From NCBI GenBank assembly GCA_014871385.1, contig CM026424.1, positions 6,129,320 through 6,193,319 on the forward strand: a DNA stretch of 64,000 nucleotides, written 5' to 3'. Shown here piece after piece: positions 24,727 through 33,486 of the stretch; position 1 is the stretch's first letter; every line of letters begins with the position of its first letter. Source of the DNA: Ceratodon purpureus (Eukaryota; Streptophyta; Bryopsida; Pseudoditrichales; Ditrichaceae). The position numbers and the translations under genes are program-made. The notes under the pieces were generated by a model, which had not been told where the DNA came from, searched no databases, and saw only the letters and a list, made by a program, of their open reading frames with translations.

Positions 24727-24816
24727 GAAGCTGTTTGAGAAGCTTCTTGGTTAGTAGAAGTTGTTTGAGAAGCGTCCTAGTTGGCAGAAGTAGCTCGAGA
24801 AGCTTCCTATCCAGTA
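24727..24816 (+). repeat. 30-bp tandem repeat, three units, in LTR U3
   Basis: Three diverged head-to-tail units, each starting GAAG and containing a TGAGAAGC- or CGAGAAGC-like core, directly upstream of the TATA box. Units 1 and 3 contain the palindrome GAAGCTTC. Copied identically in the 3' LTR at about 30568-30657 apart from one substitution. Confidence 0.8.
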
Positions 24817-24817
24817 G

Positions 24818-24827
24818 TATATATAAG
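24818..24827 (+). promoter_or_regulatory. TATA box of the LTR promoter
   Basis: TATATATAAG lies about 30 bp before the AGTCTCGACAA run at 24850, the usual plant TATA-to-start spacing. It is the only strong TATA motif in the LTR. Confidence 0.7.
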
Positions 24828-24989
24828 AGTCGAGGCTAAAGGGTTCTTCAGTCTCGACAACGCATCTCTTGGAGCTCTAGCTCACCTCTCTTGGTGTTGT
24901 TCGTATACTCATCTGATCAATCTAGTTCTTGTCTGTTTCCTCTGAACTTCTTGTTTAGATCTCTTGTCTGTATTTCCGTGTCCGTAACA

Positions 24990-25002
24990 GTTTGTCGAGA
25001 CT
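24990..25002 (+). other. Putative self-primed primer-binding site
   Basis: The bases right after the 5' LTR are GTTTGTCGAGACT. They do not resemble the initiator-Met tRNA binding site common in plant Ty3 elements. TTGTCGAGACT at 24992-25002 is the exact reverse complement of AGTCTCGACAA at 24850-24860, which is where transcription should begin. This is the geometry of Tf1-type self-priming. Confidence 0.55.
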
Positions 25003-25014
25003 AACTTCATCTCA

Positions 25015-25240
25015 AATATCAGAGTTGGATCCTTCTTGCATGAGAGTGGATCACCTCTCTTCTTGAAGGTATTCTAGCGTTTTAGGGGTTGCGGATTACC
25101 CTCCTCTAAACTGATATTTTTTTCAATTACAATATCGGAGCTTAGTTCTTCAAGACAAAGAGTGGACTACCCCTTTTTCTTGAAGATACTTAAGCGTTCC
25201 AAGGGTTGCGGATTACCCTCCCTTGGACTGATATTAATTT
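25015..25240 (+). repeat. Duplicated leader segment of the chromovirus
   Basis: Two diverged head-to-tail copies of about 110 bp between the 5' LTR and gag. Each has a short ATATC(A/G)GAG motif, then GTGGA(T/C)(C/T)ACC, CTTGAAG and GGGTTGCGGATTACCCTCC. Untranslated leader; function unknown, possibly RNA structure or packaging. Confidence 0.7.
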
Positions 25241-25349
25241 CTTCGTTCTTTAGTATTTAGTGAGATCATTTAGTATTTTCTATTCTCTTTTCTCCAAAGA
25301 TTTAGTAGTTTCTTCTTCTCTCAACAATTCTATCCATCCATTTCCTTAA

Positions 25350-26350
25350 TATGGAAGTAAATCAGGCCATGGATAGTGCATCACCACAAATAGAGAATAG
25401 AGTGGCAACTCTTGCAGATCTTCAAGCTCTTATGAATAGTGTGCGGGAGGAGATTGCATTTCTTCGCAATCCAAGTAAAGATTCTCAAATTGATCCAGTG
25501 ACTGAAGAAGCTAGACGTGAAATTCACAGCCTACAACAAGAGCTTGTTCGATTAAGAGAAACCTACGACCCTGATGGACAATTCAAGGACTAGTACAAAA
25601 GAACCAAAAGCAAGTATGCCAGACAAGTTTGATGGAACAAGAACCAATTTCCGAGGTTTTGTGCAACAAGTACGACTTTATCTACGCCTATATCCTTCTC
25701 GTTATCCAGATGGATTTACTCAAGTTGCGTTCATAGGTACTCTTTTATCAGGAAATGCTCGCTCTTGGTTTGCTCCATTATTGGAAAAGGATTCTCCAAT
25801 ACTGTACAACCTAGAGGCTTTTATGGAAATATTTACCGCTGCGTTTGGAGATAGCGATCGAGAAGGAGTGGCTGAAAGAAAGATACAAAATCTGCGACAA
25901 GGATCACGTTCTGCTGCAATCTATGCGGCAGAATTCCAACAACTTACTTGTGATCTTGATTGGAACGATAAGGCGTTCATGACACGATTTCGTTATGGAC
26001 TGAGAGATGATGTCAAGAACTTGTTGATCACTATGCCTAAGGTGAATAGTTTAGAAGAACTTATATCTCAGGCAATTATTTGTGACAACCGCCTTTTTGA
26101 ATTACGACAAGAAAAACGATCAGGCTGGAGGAATGATGGAGCATTTGCTGCATTTTCAAAAGGTCAAGAAAATCGCTCTACAGGTGCTGAACCTATGCAA
26201 ATTGATGCGGTACGTTTTAAACCCCTCACAGCTGAAGAAAAGAAGCGACGGTTTGAACAAAATTTGTGCTTATATTGTGGAGAGGCGGGACATATAGCAA
26301 CAACTTGTTCGAAGAAACAGAAGCCTCAAACGACAAGACTAAGGAATACA
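25350..26350 (+). other. gag region of the chromovirus (fossil part)
   Basis: Encodes a capsid-type retrotransposon gag with the conserved block around GNARSWFAPLLE and a C-terminal CCHC zinc knuckle (CLYCGEAGHIATTC) near 26.27-26.31 kb. An N-terminal part is predicted to be coiled-coil. Part of the element at 24575-30830. Confidence 0.9.
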
Positions 26351-26399
26351 AACATACAGGAAAACGAGGACGCCCAGCCACAATAGGGACTGTGCGGCT

Positions 26400-29300
26400 G
26401 GACATCTCAACATCCAAAATTAATCCAGGTCCCTTTCTCTCTGCTCAACCTTCAGATTGTTTTATGCTACCTTTACATCTTGGTATTCAAGAACTACAAG
26501 CCGATGCTTTATTAGACTCGGGTGCATCCGCTTGCTTTATAGATGAAGAGTTTACCAAGCTGCACAATATTCCTCTTGTGAAAAAACCAAAGCCTGTCCA
26601 TGTAGAAGTCATAGACGGACGACCATTGTCTTCAGGCAATGTTATCCATGAAACCAAACCGTTGAAGGTACGTCTTGAAAACCATGAGAGCAACATTGTG
26701 TTTAATGTTATCAAGACCCCTTCATGTCCTGTCATTTTGGGACTATCTTGGCTTGCTAGATATAATCCATTAATAGATTGGAAGTTGCGGAAAGTGACAT
26801 TTCCAACAAACTCCTTGAAGGTAGAATTTGCCAAGACAATGTCTAGAAATAAACCTTTGTTTATAGGTGCAAGAGCTTTTATGAAGGAAGCCAAACACAA
26901 TACACCCCTTGTCATCTTTGCAACCCCGACTTATCAAGATGCGACTCCAACTTTTGGTATTCCGAAGCAGTATGAAGGATTTGAAGATGTCTTTGAAAAG
27001 AAGAATGCTGACATGCTGCCAGAACATCGACCCTACGACTGTGCTATAGACCTTCATGAAGGAATGCAACCACCTTTTGGACCAATCTACAACTTATCGC
27101 GATTCGCAAACAGAGTTGGCAGAATTGCGGAAGTACATTGACGAAAATCTAGCCAAGAATTTTATTCGTCACTCAAAGTCGCCAGCTGGAGCACCGATCT
27201 TGTTTGTGAAGAAGAAGGATGGCTCTCTGCGGATGTGCGTGGACTATCGAGGACTCAATAAGGTAACTAAGAAAAATCGTTATCCGTTACCTTTGATTTC
27301 TGGTCCTTTGGAGCAGCTTGGGCGTGCAAAGATCTTTACGAAAATTGATCTGAGGGGAGCTTACAACCTTGTACGAATCAAGGAAGGAGACGAGTGGAAG
27401 ACAGCTTTCCGTACAAGGTATGGTCATTTTGAGTATAACGTCATGCCCTTTGGTCTTACCAATGCTCCGGCTGTTTTTCAACATATGATGAATGACATCT
27501 TTCGGGAGTACCTTGACGACTTTGTTGTCATCTATCTGGATGACATTCTGATATTTTCGAAGAACGAAGAAGAGCACAAGAAGCATGTTCGTTTGGTCCT
27601 TGAGAAACTACGAGAACGAGGACTCTACGCCAAGTTGGAAAAATGTCTATTCCACCAAACCGAGATGGAGTTTCTAGGGTTCATTGCAACTACAGATGGT
27701 TTGAAGATGGACCCGAAGAAGGTGGAAGCAATTGTATCCTGGGAGGTTCCGAAGACGGTTAGAGACGTGCAATGTTTTCTTGGCTTTGCTAACTTCTATC
27801 GGATCTTCATCAAGAATTATTCTCGAATAGCTGCTCCACTCACTCGGTTGACTTGTAAGGACAAGCTTGAATGGGGACCTCAAGCAGAAAAGGCATTCCA
27901 AGATCTTAAGACGACGTTTACTATGGCTCCAATCTTGGTACACCCTGACTTTGCAAAGGCCTTCTATTTGGAGACCGATGCTTCTGATTTTGCTTTGGGA
28001 GCTGTACTTTCACAGATGAACATAGACGGTAAGCTCCATCCAGTTGCTTTTTATTCTCGGAAGTTCTCTGCCGCTGAAATCAACTACGAAATCTACGATA
28101 AGGAACTCCTTGCTATAGTGGATTCTTTCCAAGAGTGGCGACACTTTCTCGAAGGCGCTGCGCATCCGGTGACCGTATATACGGATCACAAGAATTTGGA
28201 GTACTTCATGTCGGCTCGAGTCCTGAATCGACGTCAAGCTCGGTGGAATATGTCGCTGTCACGATTTGACTTTGTTATTTTTTATCGGCCTGGGAAGCAA
28301 CAAGGACTATCCGATGCATTATCGAGGAGATCATATCTCGTGCCTAAGGCTGGAGAAGCAGCGTTTGATCAACAATGCATCATATTGTTGAAACCGGAGC
28401 ATTTTAGAATTCGCGCTGCTGTCGTGCCAATTGATGCGGACTTCCTCAACCAGATACGTACTGCGACAATTGAAGATTCTGTAGCTCTTGAGATCAAGAA
28501 GCGTGCTGATAATGACAAGTTCAAGATGGAGGGAGATCTTTTGTACTTTGAAGAGCGACTATATATTCCAAAAGGACCAACACGACTTCGAGTTCTCCAA
28601 TCTCGCCACGACTTTCCTGCAGCAAGTCATTTTGGATACAACAAGACATTAGAGCTTATTTCATGAGATTTTTGGTGGCCCCAAATGTGGAAAGATGTAA
28701 AAGAGTTTGTGATCTCTTGTGATATTTGTTCAAGGTCCAAGAATCCTCGGCATCGCCCCTATGGACTTCTGCAGCCATTACCTATTCCGCATCGACCATG
28801 GTCTTCAGTCTCCATGGACTTCATTACGGACTTGCCGCTTTCAAACTCGTTTGACAGCATCTTTGTTGTAGTGGATCGGCTTACAAAGATGGCGCACTTT
28901 ATTCCCTGCAAGAAGACATCGTCAAGTGAAGACACAGCAAGATTCTTTCTTGATAATATATATCGTTATCATGGTTTGCCAGATGATATTATATCGGATC
29001 GAGGAACTCAGTTTGTTTCCAAGTTCTGGAAATCTCTTTTTGAGATATTAAAGGTGGATATCAAGCTTTCTTCGGCTTTTCATCCTCAAACCGACGGTCA
29101 GACAGAACGGGTGAATCAAGTCTTGGAGCAGTATCTACGTTGCACCATCAACTATCAGCAAGACGATTGGATCGAGTATCTACCGTTTGCCGAGTTTGCC
29201 TACAACAACACCCTTCATGCGTCGACTCAACAAACACCGTTTTTTGCCAATTATGGATACCATCCAAAACTCGATTTGTTAAATCCAGTGGCCAATAACA

Positions 29301-29870
29301 ACCCGGCAGCAGAAGGCTTTGCGAAGCAGCTATCAGAACTTCAAGCTACGTTGAGATTTCAATTACAATCTGCTCAAGAATCTTACAAAGCGGCCGCAGA
29401 TAAATTTCGGAATAAGGCACCTATTTTCAAGATTGGAGCTAAAGTTTGGCTTCTTCGACGGAATATTCAGACTAAACGACCGTGTGATAAATTGGACTAC
29501 CGCAGATTAGGACCATTTGTTGTCCAGAAGCAAATCAATCCCGTGGCTTACCGTCTGGAATTACCAGCCGCTATGAAGGTACATCCAGTCTTTCATGTTT
29601 CTTTATTGGAACCTTATCGAGAATCGTCTTTTCCTGGAAGAGTGCAAAATCCGCCACCTAGCATTGAAATTGAGAACCACGAGGAATACGAGGTCGAAAA
29701 GGTGCTAGATTCACGACGAAGGTGGGGCAAGTTGGAGTATCTTGTTCATTGGTACGGCTATGATATTAATGAGCGAACGTGGGAGCCAGCCGAAAATCTT
29801 GCTAATGCGCCGCAAAAGGTACAGGAATTTCATCAAGAATATCCTGATAAACCGAAGCCATCTCAATGAT
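26400..29870 (+). other. pol region of the chromovirus: PR, RT, RNase H, INT, chromodomain (fossil part)
   Basis: Approximate domain positions: aspartic protease 26.49-26.78 kb (LLDSGASACFID), reverse transcriptase 27.17-27.72 kb ([11 protein letters not shown]), RNase H 27.95-28.32 kb ([24 protein letters not shown]), integrase 28.6-29.3 kb (CDICSRSKNP zinc half; DFITDLP and SDRGTQFVSKFW of the DDE core), chromodomain 29.68-29.81 kb (EYEVEKVLDSRRRWGKLEYL, then WEPAENL). The chromodomain places it in the chromovirus branch of Ty3/gypsy. Described as a fossil; no reconstruction is attempted. Confidence 0.93.
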
Positions 29871-29874
29871 AGCT

Positions 29875-30415
29875 TATTTCTCAAGTTTGTCCAGACATTA
29901 GTATAAAAGGAGGGGAGAACGCTACCAAAACTCATAGTTGATGTTATTATTTTCTGTAAGCTAGAGTAGAGTTTATATGAGTAGTTATAGTTTGGTCTAC
30001 AGTCATGGATAGTCAAGAGTTAGATACTATGCCAGTCATGTCATTTCAACCAACGAATTCACGTAGGCGATCCCGAGATGAAGAACCGCCTCTACCACGA
30101 CGACGACGGAGGATACCAAGCAACCGATCGCTGGTGATTGTATTCGAGGTGGAGCCTGCTTTCAATGGTCTACCAGAAGGAGTGTTTGCTGGACCGTGGA
30201 CAATTTCACAATGAAGACACGGAAGTTCATGCTTGGTCAGAAGTGGAAGGCGTAGGCCACTACCGTTGGCTTCAAGGACCAATAAACCACCTACCTCGTG
30301 AACAACAATTGGAGTTCATTGCAGACGTGATGCGACAAATCTTCATTTTTCTACGATGGTATTGACCGGCAGCAAAACTGCTTCTCGGAGACCTCGAAGC
30401 TAGAAGGGGAGGTGA
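29875..30415 (+). other. Region between pol and the 3' LTR, with polypurine tract
   Basis: About 540 bp not expected in a minimal chromovirus. It holds short open frames, one starting near 30005 with an Arg/Pro-rich stretch, that match nothing I recognise. A purine-rich run (AGAAGGGGAGG) ends a few bases before the 3' LTR and should be the plus-strand priming tract. A second one (AAAAGGAGGGGAGAA) lies near 29906-29920. Confidence 0.6.
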
Positions 30416-30830
30416 TGTCACGGACATACATTAGAAACTTCTAGAAGATTCTTCTAGAAGTTTCTTTGAAGATTCTATAGAATATTCTTTAAAGATTCCT
30501 TCAAGATTCTATTGGAAACTTCTAGAAGATTTTTAGAATATTCTTAGTATATTCCAATAGATTCTAGGAAGCTGCTTGAGAAGCTTCTTGGTTAGTAGAA
30601 GTTGTTTGAGAAGCGTCCTAGTTGGCAGAAGTAGCTCGAGAAGCTTCCTATCCAGTAGTATATATAAGAGTCGAGGCTAAAGGGTTCTTCAGTCTCGACA
30701 ACGCATCTCTTGGAGCTCTAGCTCACCTCTCTTGGTGTTGTTCGTATACTCATCTGATCAATCTAGTTCTTGTCTGTTTTCTCTGAACTTCTTGTTTAGA
30801 TCTCTTGTCTGTATTTCCGTGTCCGTAACA
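30416..30830 (+). repeat. 3' LTR of the chromovirus
   Basis: 415 bp, differing from the 5' LTR at two positions. It carries the same GAA/TTC arrays (from 30434), 30-bp units and TATA motif. Followed by the TGGAT target duplication at 30831-30835. Confidence 0.95.
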
Positions 30831-30835
30831 TGGAT

Positions 30836-31367
30836 GCACATCAAAGAGAGTGTAATACTTGAGATTGCACTGAGACTCCATCAAAAGTATGGAACATCTA
30901 ACCTTTGCAAGATCATACACAATTATTCCTTTAGTAATGTATAATTTCATTATGTGAGGACCATGCTATGAAGAACTCATAGGGCAATTGTCCTAACAAA
31001 CTCTATGTAGAATATTGTAATTTATTTCATATAATTGGCACCAATTTATATGTAATGACCTTAGTCTTTGACTAGTTCGGGCCATTCTTTCTATTTAAGA
31101 TGAAAATGTAATAATTTGGTGTTAGTCTAGGTATTCACATGGAGATGATTGAGATTTGAAACGGCCAGCGTAATTAACAAAGAAGGATGACCAAAAATGA
31201 GTACGGGTTTATTTACTTAAGTCTGGGAAGTCTAGGCTTTACTGAGAGAGTACTTGGAAGTAGCAGTCTACTACTAAATGTCTTCCAGATCAGTGACTAC
31301 CAATCAAGAAAAAAATTGGGCCTAGCTATAATGGGGAATTTGTTGGGAGGTCAAGGGTTGGCAACCG
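30836..31367. other. Short AT-rich spacer between retroelement and LINE
   Basis: About 530 bp of host spacer with no gene-like structure. It carries the right target duplication of the chromovirus at its left edge and the left target duplication of the LINE at its right edge, so the two elements inserted independently into the same spacer. Confidence 0.6.
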
Positions 31368-31383
31368 TAAACAGTGTCTTTAG
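31368..31383 (+). repeat. LINE target-site duplication, left copy
   Basis: TAAACAGTGTCTTTAG. The right copy at 37902-37917 differs at one base. Length and position are typical of target-primed reverse transcription. Confidence 0.88.
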
Positions 31384-31612
31384 ATGGGGCGATGGCGCTG
31401 AGCGGCGGACGCGGCGATTAGGGTTTTGATCGCAATGCAGGCTTTTGATTAAGCTCCTCCGTGCTTGGATGTTTTCGGAGCGTGCATTCAGTTTAGCATA
31501 GAGAAACTGCGACACCCAGGGTGTGCGGTTTCGCTGGAGAGCGCCCCAGAGTTATGTCATTTTCGCTTTTACTATTTCCTTTTTTCGGTGTTGCTAATGC
31601 TTTTTCGTTAAG

Positions 31613-33486
31613 ATGAACAGGAGACCAGCCACCATGGCGTCCTACAAGGACGCCACCACACGAGGCGCTACAGAGAACAAGGAGTACCGAGGTCTGGCCC
31701 AAGGTCAGACCGCACGCGCGAAACAGGCGGTGGCAGACGTTTCGCTTGCATGTCCTATCCTCTCCTACAGGATTGGCGAGGCGGGACAATACAACCCTTA
31801 TCAAGCGGACCCATAAGAAGATCTACCCCTAGGATACGGAAGAAACTGCCACGGACTACTGATGAGGTTCTTCACCCCCGGACCCCCACTTGATCAGCCG
31901 ATCCTGGAACGAGAAGCTGCCATTCTAGAGGAAACAACGGTGATAGCAAGCTTCATCGGTAAGAAAATTCCCCAGAGCTCTTTGGCTGACTGGGTTCAGT
32001 TGCTCAAGAAGAAATTAGGGTTTGAGGGTGTGACTTTCAAAATGGATATGGGGCGAGGCTTTGTGTTTCTCTCCACCCTGAATGCTGCCACAACCCGACA
32101 GGTGCTATCCTTGACTCCGCACATGACCCCATGGGGCCAATGTGTGTACTAGAAGTGGGTATCTAATTTTAATCCTGACTCCCCGTCTGGACTCAGACTC
32201 CCGGCTTGGATTAGCCTCGTTAAAATCCCTCACGAAATGAAACCACTCGAAGGGTATATTGCCTCAACTCTAGGCCCCATTTACGCTGCCGATCCACAGA
32301 ACTGCAAGCTGAGGGATCCTCGCTTCTGCGTTGGCTTAGACCTAACGGCAGGATGGCCCTCAACTGTCAATGTTATTGGTTTGGAAGGCTGCGAGCACAA
32401 CCTACTTGTCAACTATGATCACGCGCCGGTTAGATGCAGGTTCTGTCTGTCATTGAGCCATAAGGTGGCAGATTGTGAGGAGCTGCGGTACAACGGGGTT
32501 TCTGGCCCATACCAGAAGGACTACCAAGCTGGTCGAGCTCATCAGGAGCGCAGGCTCCAGGAGCAGATTGGGCGCTCCAACCATGTTCCCCAGGCTCCGG
32601 CCAACCACCCCGCCCCGAACAACCCTCAAGCCCCAACTGTTCAACAGGCCCCGGTTAACCCTGCCCCCCACAATGGCAGTCCGAGCAACCCCCAGACCAA
32701 GATGCAAGAGGAGGAAGCCGGCTTCACACTGGTCAAGTCAAAAAAGAAGAATAGGAATCCAGTCCCCAGTGCTCAGCCAGCACCGAGTGCCAACAATCCA
32801 ACCAAGAGTCCCTCCCCGGTAGTTAACACCCCCTCTGCTCCAGAGCTGCCCTTGACAACCGATCACGTGATTGGTATGCTCGTTGACGATCAGGAACAGG
32901 AGCACACTTCCCCGATGACTTGGTCTCCAGGAAGATACGGGAGAAATCCGGGAGCAAAGCGCACAGCAGAATCCTCTCAATCTTACCCCTCCCCGGCCCA
33001 TAGCAGTGCTACATCCAAAAGGCTAGGGCGTATCATAAACTCTCTCCCAACAGGCACGCTGATTGCAACAGAGGATCCTACAGTCTGTGTCCTGCTGGAT
33101 GAAGCTCCAGAGGTAGCCTTCAAGAAGATCGAGGCCATTCAAAGAGGTGATGCTACAGCAGCAAACCTGAACTCATCCTTAGCCTTGGATCTGTACCCCA
33201 CCCAGCATCTAGATAGTCAGGTAGTAGCAAACAGTGTCGAACCGCCTCTTGATAGCCCGGTAGTGGCCAACGGAGCTGGACCCGGATGAGTTCCGTGAAC
33301 TCTGTGCGCAGAATTCTCCCCAGGGAAACAAGTCTAACAAAGTCTCAGAGGAGCAGAGGGCTAAATCAGTTAAATTAGCAGCGTCATTCCATGCCAAACG
33401 CACCGCGGTCTCTCGAAGGTTGGAAGATCCCCCAGCCAGACCTGAACTCAATCTAGCCCCGATCGGAACACCATCCCGCCCTCAAT
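31613..33486 (+). pseudogene. LINE ORF1 (DUF4283-like plus CCHC zinc knuckle), broken
   Basis: RNA-binding ORF1 protein of a plant L1. One frame runs from 31613 to about 33270. An alternative ATG at 31634 sits in a strong context (GCCACCATGG). The middle part resembles DUF4283 (PAWISLVKIPHEM, GLDLTAGWPSTVNV), followed by the knuckle CRFCLSLSHKVADCEEL near 32.44-32.49 kb and a Pro/Asn/Gln-rich tail. In-frame stops lie at 31814-31816 (TAA) and 32150-32152 (TAG). Near 33270-33290 the reading shifts: the original frame ends in TGA at 33287-33289, while another frame continues DEFRELCAQNSPQGNKSNK and ends at a TGA that overlaps the ORF2 ATG. Not functional as it stands. Confidence 0.85.

Larger units (their letters stand above)
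24575..24989 (+). repeat. 5' LTR of the chromovirus
   Basis: 415 bp, TG...CA ends. U3 is packed with GAA/TTC heat-shock-type units (24593-24701), then three 30-bp tandem units (24727-24816), then TATATATAAG at about 24818-24827. The likely transcript start is near 24850. The 3' LTR differs by only two bases. Confidence 0.95.
24575..30830 (+). mobile_element. Ty3/gypsy chromovirus LTR retrotransposon, nearly complete
   Basis: Complete outline: 415-bp LTRs starting TGTCAC and ending TAACA at 24575-24989 and 30416-30830, flanked by the duplicated target TGGAT (24570-24574, 30831-30835). The LTRs differ at 2 positions, so insertion is recent, perhaps 0.2-0.4 million years at angiosperm-like rates (inference). 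Parts in order: gag with a CCHC knuckle, aspartic protease, reverse transcriptase, RNase H, integrase and a C-terminal chromodomain. This order and the chromodomain define a chromovirus. About 540 bp of sequence of unknown function, then a purine-rich tract just before 30416, complete it. The coding part appears interrupted about four times compared with a single gag-pol frame; some may be natural frame changes. I treat it as a fossil copy of a recently active family. Confidence 0.95.
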
